In this document: in pieces, positions 1-6,236 of the stretch
How the letters are laid out: the number at the start of each line of letters is the position of its first letter
How positions within the stretch are numbered: position 1 is the first letter of the stretch
DNA from: an uncultured bacterium
Lineage (GTDB): Bacteria > Patescibacteriota > Minisyncoccia > Phycocordibacterales > UBA2100
Direction: 5' to 3'
Assembly (NCBI GenBank): GCA_903881205.1
Contig: CAIRSC010000071.1
Coordinates: 1 to 11,082, forward strand
Length of the DNA: 11,082 nucleotides
Position numbers and translations under genes: made by a program
The notes under the pieces: model-generated
What the model saw: only the letters and a program-made list of their open reading frames with translations
Databases searched by the model: none
What the model was told of the DNA's origin: nothing

Positions 1-645
1 ACCGCTGGTATTGTTTCCGCCTCCGGAACCAACGGCGTACGTAACTGAAGCTGAGGGGGTGAGTGTTACATTGGTCGCCTTTGCGTAGCCGCCGCCGCCG
101 CCGCCGGAACAAAAAGAGCCGGTGCCGCTGCCGCCGGCACCGATAACCTCGATGGTGTTGCTGCTGCTGTTCCAATCACTCGGTACCGTCCACAACGTGC
201 CGGAAGTGAGGAATACAGTCTTCACAACGAGCGGCGCGCAGCCAGCAATAGGACACCATTTGGTTCCGTTGCAGAATTCCACACCTTTCGTTGAAGAGTT
301 GTATTTCAGGGCACCTTCCGTTACTGCCTGACACACCTCTCCACCATTACCGATAATAACTGTGCCGTTCACATTGAGCGCGGCAACCTGATTCGAGGTA
401 ATCGTGCCGATATTGAGACCGGATTGTATATATTGTCTGCCGAAAACAGAAAGCACATTGACAGAGAGTCCGGAATTTTTTACTTGATCGATTGTGCCGA
501 CGTTGATAGGTGCCGCGACATTTCCTGAAGGAGCGCTTGCCGCGGGACCAGTCCATGCAGAGAGTGCTGACGCAGCGAGGAGGCCGATGAACGCAAGGAA
601 GAGGAAGCTAAAAAGTTTCCCGAGGGGGAATTTCCGCGAATACAT
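1..645 (-). CDS. secreted glycine-rich protein, N-terminal 215 residues (partial)
   Basis: The frame is open from an ATG at 645 to the left edge, so only the first 215 residues are visible. Residues 1-30 form a signal peptide: Arg/Lys near the start, a hydrophobic core around 11-28, and an ALSA-type cleavage site. Residues 40-100 are a low-complexity region (NVAAPINVG, then repeats rich in Asn, Val and Gly). Residues 104-131 hold a Cys-containing stretch with the EGALKYNSSTK pattern often seen in surface or fibre-like proteins. From about residue 140 there is a Gly-rich module (LWTVP..., IEVIGAGGSG, six glycines at 181-186, AVGSGGG) resembling the bacterial glycine-rich domain family. The function is not known; an exported surface or adhesion protein is likely. 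The six-Gly run comes from a short GCC repeat and could be unstable. A TATAAT box lies six bases before the ATG, so the mRNA may be leaderless. The gene reads away from the 5S-like gene and is separated from it by a terminator. Confidence 0.75.
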   Translation of the reverse strand, partial: MYSRKFPLGKLFSFLFLAFIGLLAASALSAWTGPAASAPSGNVAAPINVGTIDQVKNSGLSVNVLSVFGRQYIQSGLNIGTITSNQVAALNVNGTVIIGNGGEVCQAVTEGALKYNSSTKGVEFCNGTKWCPIAGCAPLVVKTVFLTSGTLWTVPSDWNSSSNTIEVIGAGGSGTGSFCSGGGGGGYAKATNVTLTPSASVTYAVGSGGGNNTSG

Positions 646-651
646 GCGTAC

Positions 652-657
652 ATTATA
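652..657 (-). promoter_or_regulatory. -10 box (TATAAT) for a leaderless transcript of the glycine-rich gene
   Basis: A perfect TATAAT reads on the minus strand and ends six bases before the ATG at 645. Transcription starting the usual distance downstream would begin at or next to the A of the ATG. No good -35 box and no Shine-Dalgarno sequence are visible. The start site is inferred from spacing only. Confidence 0.5.
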
Positions 658-693
658 TATGTATATTGGTCCGGTATATTGAGGTCTGTTGAA

Positions 694-732
694 ACAAAAC
701 ACCTCCGATCAGATCGATCGGAGGTGTTTTGT
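694..732 (-). terminator. intrinsic terminator after the 5S-like gene
   Basis: A perfect 17-bp stem (694-710 with 716-732) closes a 5-base loop. It is followed on the minus strand by a U-rich tail. It sits directly downstream of the second 5S-like gene and upstream of the glycine-rich gene, so it should stop rRNA-type transcripts before the protein gene. Confidence 0.85.
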
Positions 733-799
733 CTTGAGCTCTCTGTGTTGGCGCCGGCCTACTCTCCCCTTGCGAGTACCATCGGCTCTGAAGGCGCTA

Positions 800-859
800 A
801 TGACACAAGGTTACTTCCATTTTTCTAAGCGGAGTACCGCTAAGAAAAATTGGTCGCTA
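800..859. repeat. 60-bp insertion with hairpin and CGCTA direct repeats inside the 5S-like gene
   Basis: Compared with the normal 5S copy, about 60 bases are inserted at the loop B/helix II junction. The insert has a 14-bp imperfect inverted repeat (819-832 with 837-850) and is bounded by CGCTA at 795-799 and 855-859. These look like a 5-bp target duplication, which would suit a tiny mobile element, but a repeat this short can arise by chance. Confidence 0.55.
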
Positions 860-881
860 CCGTGTTCGGAATGAGAACGGG

Positions 882-910
882 GACAGAAACATACTGCGTA
901 TGTTTCTGTC
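882..910. repeat. perfect 13-bp inverted repeat inside the 5S-like gene
   Basis: The arms 882-894 and 898-910 are exact reverse complements separated by three bases. In the RNA this hairpin stands where the 5' strand of 5S helix II should be, leaving the 3' strand (GCGCCUUC) without its partner. There is no U-run beside it, so it is not a terminator. Confidence 0.85.
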
Positions 911-959
911 GGCCGGAGCAGCTTGACTACGAGGCGGGGTCGCGCAACTTTTCACCAGA

Positions 960-988
960 AAAGTATGCGTGACAGCCCTTTTCGACAA
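960..988 (-). promoter_or_regulatory. possible promoter for the second 5S-like gene
   Basis: On the minus strand, TTGTCG (983-988) and TACTTT (960-965) are separated by 17 bases, each matching four of six consensus positions. It lies between the terminator of the normal 5S gene and the 5S-like gene, where a separate promoter would be needed. The match is weak. Confidence 0.3.
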
Positions 989-990
989 AT

Positions 991-1020
991 AAAAAGGTCC
1001 ACCTTGCGGTGGACCTTTTT
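991..1020 (-). terminator. intrinsic terminator of the 23S-5S unit
   Basis: A 13-bp stem (991-1003 with 1008-1020) with a 4-base loop lies just beyond the 3' end of the normal 5S gene. A-rich and T-rich arms give a U-tract in either direction. It probably ends the rRNA transcript, leaving the second 5S-like gene as its own unit. Confidence 0.85.
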
Positions 1021-1032
1021 ATTTTGAAAGCC

Positions 1033-1146
1033 CTGTTCTGGCGGCGACCTACTCTCCCCTTACGAGTACCATCGGCGCAGGAAGGCTTAACTGCCGTGTT
1101 CGGAATGAGAACGGGTGTGACCCTTCCGCCAAACCACCAGAACAGG
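1033..1146 (-). rRNA. rrf: 5S ribosomal RNA (canonical copy)
   Basis: The minus strand gives a standard bacterial 5S rRNA of about 115 nt. Helix I is long (CTGTTCTGG pairs with CCAGAACAG, extended outward by GGGC/GCCC). Helix II (GGAAGG with CCTTCC), loop C with CATTCCGAAC, loop E with GATGGTA and GAGAGTAGG, and helix IV/V are all intact. It follows the 23S gene by about 80 bases in the same direction and is closed by its own terminator. The mature ends are estimated from helix I and may be off by a few bases. Confidence 0.95.
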
Positions 1147-1630
1147 GCTTTCAAATTTTCGTTTTATACGAATGAGTGTAAGAAAAAAGAATGCATGTTG
1201 CGTTACGCGACTCCCACAATTTCCTTTCAGGAGTTCTGTCGGGGAATTAGTACACCTCGGCTCAACACATTACTGCGCTTCCACCTGGTGCCTATCAACG
1301 TGGTAATCTCCCACGACCCTATAACGATTCCTTATCTTAGAGTTGGTTTCCCGCTTAGATGCTTTCAGCGGTTATCCGTTCCCGACATAGCTACGGGGCG
1401 ATGCCACGGGTGTGACAGCCCCCAGACCAGAGGTCAGTTCATTTCGGTCCTCTCGTACTAGAAACGAATCTCTTCAAGAATCAACGCCTGCAGCAGATTA
1501 AGACCAACCTGTCTCACGCATGTTACGAATATTGCCATCTGCAATAGCAATTTCTTTCACACATTACTGTGTGCATTGGACTCTATCTTCACCTTTCTCA
1601 TCTTGAGTTAAGGTGGCTGACGTATAGCCT

Positions 1631-2065
1631 CTACGGGGTCAACACATTTCTTTTCTTCGAGTAATTCAGATTCCGATATCCGTCGATAAGTTTGAGTAGA
1701 TTTGAGAAATCCTTCTCGTCCTCCACCGCTTTCTTGGATTCAAGTATCCGCTCCAACAATTCGAGCTGCTTCCGCTTCAAACGCACGTATGGCTTCACTA
1801 TATGAATCAGTTGCAAAATATCTGCAATTCGATTCACCGTAATTTCCATAACTCCGTCTTTACGCGTTCGCAACAGTCCGAGCTTCAGAAATTCATGGAA
1901 CTCTCGGAAGAGTCCTTCTGATTTTGCCGATTGGAAAAATACGATCGCCGGAGCGACTTGGTAGCCGTACCGGTACGTAGTATTTTTCTTTGCTTGAACA
2001 TAGATGCTTCCGTCGCCGTCTAGAAAGCCGGCAATGTATGCTCTATCTGCTGTTGAGAATTTCAT
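1631..2065 (-). CDS. I-CreI-type LAGLIDADG homing endonuclease (144 aa)
   Basis: It makes a double-strand break in intron-less 23S genes so that the intron is copied in by repair. The protein has one LAGLIDADG motif (AYIAGFLDGDGS, residues 9-20), so it should act as a homodimer. Compared from memory with I-CreI, many key residues correspond: catalytic Asp18 (I-CreI Asp20), Gln45 (Gln47) and Lys97 (Lys98), and DNA-contact residues Gln24, Lys26, Asn28, Tyr31, Gln36, Arg66 and Arg68. The segment around 78-108 (NRIADIL...KPYVRLKRKQLELL) also follows I-CreI. The length is near that of I-CreI (163 aa), with a shorter tail. The ATG at 2065 follows a GAGGGAAG purine stretch that could serve as a ribosome binding site. 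The stop codon lies in the intron's P7 strand, so the ORF and the ribozyme core overlap by about three bases. It appears intact and probably active. Confidence 0.9.
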   Translation of the reverse strand: MKFSTADRAYIAGFLDGDGSIYVQAKKNTTYRYGYQVAPAIVFFQSAKSEGLFREFHEFLKLGLLRTRKDGVMEITVNRIADILQLIHIVKPYVRLKRKQLELLERILESKKAVEDEKDFSNLLKLIDGYRNLNYSKKRNVLTP

Positions 2066-2164
2066 GTGTGACTTCCCTCGGTATTATCCTAACATGTGAC
2101 GGATTGCCAATGCTGTGGATTTCACCGATACAGTCAACTTTATACTCCCCTATTTCTAAAGGAG

Positions 2165-2175
2165 ACCGCCGTGAA
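2165..2175 (-). promoter_or_regulatory. internal guide sequence of the group I intron (P1 + P10)
   Basis: UUCACG-GCGGU on the minus strand pairs with the ligated exons ACCGU/CGUGAG over 11 positions. Two are wobble pairs, including the U-G at the 5' splice site. This fixes the splice sites at 2238/2237 and 1519/1518. Confidence 0.75.
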
Positions 2176-2198
2176 TGATGTCGATTTGTATTCCTCGT

Positions 2199-2250
2199 GG
2201 ATTCAAACCGTTCAATTGCCGACTTTGCAGCCGCTGAACGGTTTGAACCC
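2199..2250 (-). repeat. 16-bp exon-intron hairpin across the 5' splice site
   Basis: The intron contains an inverted copy of the exon end: 2202-2214 is the exact reverse complement of 2235-2247, extended to 16 pairs with one G-U (2199-2201 with 2248-2250). In the precursor RNA this would bury the 5' splice site and compete with the P1 pairing at 2165-2169. Confidence 0.8.
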
Positions 2251-4336
2251 AGCTCACGTACCTCTTTAAATGGCGAACAGCCATACCTTTGGGACCTTCT
2301 CCAGCCCCGGGATGAGATGAGCCGACATCGAGGTGCCGAACTTCGCCGTCGATTTGGACTCTTAGGCGAAACCAGCCTGTTATCCCCAGAGTAACTTTTA
2401 TCCGTTAATCTTCGGTCGCATCTAATGCGAACCGTCGGTTCACTATGCTCCGCTTTCGCGCCTGCTTGACCAGTACGTCTTGCAGTCAAGCCACCTTTTG
2501 CCATTACACTATCGTCACGGTTTCCATTCGCGACTAGGTGACCTTAATAGGCTCCTCCGTTACTTTTTAGGAGGACAGCGCCCCACCGAAACTGCCCATC
2601 ACATACTGTCTTTCCATGGTTTCTCCATGGAAGTTAGAAATTACAGAAACGTAGGATGGTATTGCACTGGCGACTCCACATCAACCGAGATCAATGCTTC
2701 AAAGTCTCCCATCTATGCTACGCAACGCACCCGTAATCCCAATATGAAATTGCAGTAAAGCTTCTGGGGTCTTTTCGTCTAGCTGCAGGAAGGCGGCATC
2801 TTCACCGCCCTTGTATTTTCACCGAGCAAATCCCCGAGACAGTTCCCAACTCGTTATACCATTCGTGCGCGTCTGAACTTACCAGACAAGGAATTTCGCT
2901 ACCTTAGGACGATTATAGTTATCGCCGACATTGACCGGGGCTTATACAGTCCAGCACAAACATAAATGCTTGCACCGCCCATAGTTGACCTTCCGGCATT
3001 GGTCAGGCATCACCCCCTATACTTCCTCTTACGAGTTTGCAGGGAGCTGTGTTTTTGGTAAACAGTCGGTTGGGAAATTTTAACTGCGGCCCTTATTGCT
3101 AAGGGCGGACCTTATTGCTAACTTACGGTCGCTTTTTTGCCGAGTTCCTTGGGGATCTCTCACTCGTTCGCCTTGGTCTACTCGACCTGAACACCTGTGT
3201 CGGTTTGCGGTACGGTCTACAACTGATTAAGCTTAGAAGTTTTTCTTGGAAGCGCGCTCCCATGAGTCTGCTTCGGCCGAGGCCTCCACATTCCCGCTCC
3301 GCTCGGATTTGTGTGCTGCGGATTTACCTACAGCACGTCCTCACGGCACGGACCCCAAACCATTAAGGGGCTCACAATACAGCACTCCGTCCCTCCATCG
3401 CATCAGTCGCAGGTCATGGAATATTAACCATGCATCCATCGCCTCCGGCGTTCGCCATCGGCTTAGGACCGACTAACCCTTCGATGATCTCCATTGCGAA
3501 GGAAACCTTGTTCTTTCGGCGTGCGAGAATCTCACTCGCATTGCGGTTACTCGTGCCAACATTTTCACTTCCATATGCTCCACCCTGGGTCACCCCTTGA
3601 GCTTCATCGCGAATGGAACGCTCTCCTACCACTTACCTTGTCCGAAGACAAAATAAATCCGCAGATTCGGTACTACGCTTAACCCCGATCATTTGTGGCG
3701 CGGAATCTCTAAGTCAGTGAGCTGTTACGCTTTCTTTGAATGGTGGCTGCTTCTAAGCCAACATCCTGACTGTCTGGGAAATTCCACCTCCTTATTTGTA
3801 CTGAGCGTAGATTTAGGGACCTTAACTGGCGATCTGGGCTGTTTCCCTTTTGACGTATGGAGCTTCGCCCCCATCGTCTAACTGCCATATTCTTGACCTC
3901 TGGTATTCGGAGTTTGATAGGTCTCGCGTCATTTCTGACTGTCGAGACCTTCCAGTGCTCTACCCCCAAAGGGAACATATGACGCAAGCCCGAAAGCTCT
4001 TTCGGAGAGAACCAGCTATTACGTTGTTCGATAAGCTTTTCACTCCAACCCACAAGTCATCCCAAGATGTTGAACAATCTACGGGTTCGGGCCTCCATCT
4101 GTATTTCTACAAACTTCACCCTGCTCATGGGTAGCTCACAACGCTTCGGGTCTGATATGTACGACAGACGCGCTATTCACACTCGCTTTCGCTGCGGCTC
4201 CGTCCGTTAAGACTTAGCCAAGCCGTACACATCAACTCGTTGGCTCATTCTTCAATAGGCACGCCATGACGGACATTGCTGCCCGCTCTGACTCCTTGTA
4301 GGCATGTGGTTTCAGTTCTATTTCACTCCCCTCAAC

Positions 4337-4379
<43 letters not shown>

Positions 4380-4912
4380 ATCTGAAGAAGTATGTAGCCT
4401 TACCGGTTAGTTCCGGCAAATTCACTCGAGCTATTCGTGTCTCGAGATACTCAAGAACTACAGCCATAAAGATGCTTCGATTTCGAGTACGGGACTATTA
4501 CCCACTGGGGTCAGACTTTCCAGTCTGTTCCTCTATCTAAGCATTTTGTAACTTTACCTGTTGCCAGCGCTGTAGCCTTATAACCCCCATCCCCAAAATC
4601 GTCGGACGACTTGCGTCGCCCTGCGATTTTGTGGCTGAGTTTGGGCTGATCCCGTTTCGCTCGCCGCTACTAAGGGAATAACAATTGTTCTCTTTTCCTC
4701 CAGGTACTGAAATGTTTTACTTCCCTGGGTATGCTCTTCTCAGCGTTTAAGTGAGAAGTTTGAAAGGTTTACTTTCAAGGGTTGCCCCATTCGGAAACCT
4801 CCGGATCGTAGGTTGCTACGCACCTCCCCGAAGCATATCGCTGCTATGCCGCGTCCTTCATCGCCTTCTTCAGTCAAGGCATCCACCACACGCCCTTACT
4901 CAGAAACTCCTG

Positions 4913-5253
4913 CTAGGAATTCTGAGAACCGCGTATCTTATGTCCGTGTCGCTACAAACGACACGAACCATGCACCTTTCTCTCTTTCGAGAAAAAGGAT
5001 TTTTGATGTGCTCGATATCATGTCTTGCGACATGATGGCTCGAATACAATTTTTCCTGCACTTCGATTCAGGAAAGACCTCCCCTGGTTTTGACGCCTGA
5101 GGGAGAACCTGATCGAAATGTTTTGAAATACCTTCGTATTTCGTTTGAATTCTTTTTTCCTTCATACGGAATAAATCCCGCATGACGGTTTTTCTTTACT
5201 ACTCATTCGTATGTCAACGATCAACGTCTATGTCCGTTCCCCGCAAGGGGCAT
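4913..5253 (-). other. leader / spacer upstream of 23S rRNA, no gene seen
   Basis: This stretch precedes the mature 23S 5' end. It contains small hairpins (for example CATGTC/GACATG near 5020-5035) and the TGCATG arm of a processing stem. A frame open from 5183 to 4938 has no recognisable protein features and lies in probable pre-rRNA, so it is not called. There is no tRNA and no 16S gene. A weak promoter, TTGATC-17-TAGTAA (5219-5224 and 5196-5201), could serve 23S; a perfect TTGACA at 5212-5217 lacks a good -10 box at the right distance. Confidence 0.5.
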
Positions 5254-5342
5254 GAAAAAGGCCGCGTGAGCGGCCATTCGTGCGACAGGTTTCCCCGTCT
5301 TACGACTGGCCTATTCCGTAGCTGTTTTCCGAACACATACGT
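5254..5342 (-). ncRNA. candidate structured small RNA (about 89 nt) upstream of 23S
   Basis: A near-consensus promoter and a clean intrinsic terminator enclose a short stretch with no ORF. The predicted RNA folds into three hairpins. The first pairs CGUA/UACG and UGUU/AACA around a CGGAA loop. The second is a long arm in which GGCCA (5307-5311) pairs with UGGCC (5272-5276), then CGU with ACG, then GACGGG with CCUGUC, capped by a GAAA tetraloop. The third is the terminator. The UGGCC strand of arm two is shared with the 5' arm of the terminator, so the two structures exclude each other, as in attenuators and riboswitches. It does not match SRP RNA, 6S, tmRNA, tRNA or a riboswitch that I recognise. 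It may be an independent sRNA or a regulated leader for 23S transcription. Confidence 0.5.
5260..5275 (-). terminator. intrinsic terminator of the small RNA
   Basis: GGCCGC (5270-5275 on the minus strand) pairs with GCGGCC (5260-5265) around a 4-base loop. A run of five U follows at 5255-5259. Read on the minus strand, it stands between the promoter at 5349-5377 and the 23S gene. Confidence 0.8.
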
Positions 5343-5348
5343 CAGGCG

Positions 5349-5377
5349 AGTATACGCGAGCCGCTTTGGGGTGTCAA
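5349..5377 (-). promoter_or_regulatory. strong sigma70 promoter upstream of the small RNA and 23S
   Basis: Perfect TTGACA (5372-5377) and TATACT (5349-5354), 17 bases apart, read on the minus strand. This is the best promoter in the window, fitting a highly expressed RNA. The start site would be near 5342. Confidence 0.85.
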
Positions 5378-5482
5378 ATCCTGGGTTTTATGAGGTTTTT
5401 GTGCACAACCTGGGGATAATTTGTGAGCAAATAAGCCATATTTCACGGCCTCTTCATACGGCCCAAGATGGGGTATTTCTGC

Positions 5483-6166
5483 CTACTCTAAAATAGCCTC
5501 CGCTTTTTGAATATCTTCGGGTGAAGTCACCTGGATCCACTCGGTCGCTTTGACCGCTATGAACGGAATTCCGCTCTTTTTTGAAGCTTCGAGAATCGTC
5601 TGCGGCAGCCCATATTCCGTACTCCCCTCTGCCTTCGGGATCATCGGATAATCGAAGATGCGCGTGTCGAGTGCATAGAGCCCGGTATTCGTGAGCCCGG
5701 CGGAGCCATCATGGGAACCCTCTTTGATCTCGAGAATCGTACCGTTATCTTCGATCCGGACATTGCCATTGAGCACATGGTCCATTTCTTTGACCAGCAT
5801 CGCCCATTCGTTGATCGCCATGCAGTGCGCCGCATCCTCACGTACGTACAGATCGTCGCCGTTCATCACCAAAAACCGGCCTGTCAGAATATTTTTGGCG
5901 CACCAGAGGGCTCCGGCAGTACCGTCAAGCACGTCCTGCTCGACATAGAGGATCCGTTTGTCTTTGTACGTACCGCCGAATTTCTGCTGGATCATGCCTC
6001 CCATATATCCCACCACCAGAATTATCTCATCAACACCCTCAGGGAGTGCGTCGAACTTATGCTGGAGGAGTGTCTTGCCGTTCACTTCGAGAAGCGGCTT
6101 GGGAAGTGATTTGGTGAGCTCGTTCATGCGCGATCCGCGACCGGCCGAAGGAATGACTACTTGCAT
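5483..6166 (-). CDS. sugar-1-phosphate nucleotidyltransferase (227 aa)
   Basis: It joins a nucleoside triphosphate with a sugar phosphate to make an NDP-sugar, a precursor for surface polysaccharides. The N-terminus shows the family signature: VIPSAGRGSRMNELTKSLPKPLLEV-type (residues 4-28), with the glycine-rich nucleotide loop at 8-13 and the catalytic Lys/Pro region PKPLL at 22-26. GTAGAL (82-87) contacts the base and sugar, GDD (103-105) binds the metal, and the C-terminal TEYGLPQTIL (183-192) is typical of the RmlA/GalU/ManC-like group. The sugar and nucleotide cannot be told from sequence. The length is near the minimal catalytic domain, with no left-handed beta-helix. A much longer frame exists upstream, but homology begins at Met 6166, so this start was chosen; no clear ribosome binding site precedes it. 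It lies about 70 bases downstream of the membrane protein gene in the same direction. Confidence 0.85.
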   Translation of the reverse strand: MQVVIPSAGRGSRMNELTKSLPKPLLEVNGKTLLQHKFDALPEGVDEIILVVGYMGGMIQQKFGGTYKDKRILYVEQDVLDGTAGALWCAKNILTGRFLVMNGDDLYVREDAAHCMAINEWAMLVKEMDHVLNGNVRIEDNGTILEIKEGSHDGSAGLTNTGLYALDTRIFDYPMIPKAEGSTEYGLPQTILEASKKSGIPFIAVKATEWIQVTSPEDIQKAEAILE

Positions 6167-6186
6167 AGAAGCCAGTCTATCAAATG

Positions 6187-6215
6187 ACACGGCCGCCCCC
6201 AAGGGGCGGCCGTGT
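6187..6215 (-). terminator. GC-rich hairpin between the membrane protein and nucleotidyltransferase genes
   Basis: A perfect 13-bp stem (6187-6199 with 6203-6215) has a 3-base loop. The tail on the minus strand is UCAUUUG, a poor U-run, so termination may be partial. It lies only 20 bases before the nucleotidyltransferase ATG, which would then depend on readthrough. Confidence 0.6.
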
Positions 6216-6236
6216 GTAGAAACAAACTGTCGAATA

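Larger units (their letters stand above)
745..920 (-). rRNA. second 5S rRNA-like gene carrying two extra hairpins (variant or pseudogene)
   Basis: Parts of this locus match the normal 5S gene at 1033-1146 almost base for base: the loop C region around 861-881, with CATTCCGAAC, and the helix IV/V and loop E region at 757-785. In between, the 5S fold is disturbed. A 55-60 nt insertion (about 800-859) interrupts the loop B region; it contains a 14-bp hairpin with one mismatch (819-832 with 837-850) and is flanked by the direct repeat CGCTA (795-799 and 855-859). A second 13-bp hairpin (882-894 with 898-910, GCG or CGC loop) replaces the usual 5' strand of helix II. Helix I is reduced to about 6-8 bp (CCGGCC with GGCCGG). 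A candidate promoter and a strong terminator flank the locus. It may be a decayed copy, or a 5S-derived RNA that kept the L18/L25-binding half. Identity with 5S is certain; function is not. Confidence 0.7.
1519..2237 (-). other. group I intron in 23S rRNA at the I-CreI position (E. coli about 2593)
   Basis: The 23S sequence breaks between ...AAACCGT (ending at 2238) and CGTGAGACAGG (starting at 1518), where other bacteria read straight through. The insert is 719 nt and ends in G, as group I introns do. Near its 3' end is a group I S element, AAGATAGAGTCC (about 1578-1589). This pairs with an R element, GAGGCTATACG (1621-1631), to form P7 with a bulged A at 1630. P8 is CACCTT with AAGGTG (1590-1595 and 1610-1615). 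P9-type hairpins follow, at CACAC/GTGTG and ATTGCTAT/ATGGCAAT. The guide UUCACGGCGGU (2175-2165) pairs with ACCGU before the splice site, with the hallmark U-G wobble, and with CGUGAG after it, giving P1 and P10. P3 to P6 are not fully worked out here. The intron carries the homing endonuclease ORF. Confidence 0.9.

Noticed and set aside
87..107. GCC/GCCG triplet run near the left edge as a possible regulatory repeat
   Set aside because: It is the coding sequence for six glycines in the glycine-rich protein and is explained by that.
2043..2504. Minus-strand open frame (153 codons) over the intron boundary
   Set aside because: It crosses 23S exon and intron sequence in a different frame from the endonuclease and has no protein-like features.
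4590..4635. Hairpin CAAAATCG...CGATTTTG within 23S as a possible second intron
   Set aside because: It sits in a variable 23S helix of domain I, the flanking sequence continues normally, and the length fits an extended helix.
4938..5183. Minus-strand open frame (81 codons) just upstream of 23S
   Set aside because: It ends 26 bases before the mature 23S 5' end inside the probable pre-rRNA leader and shows no protein features.
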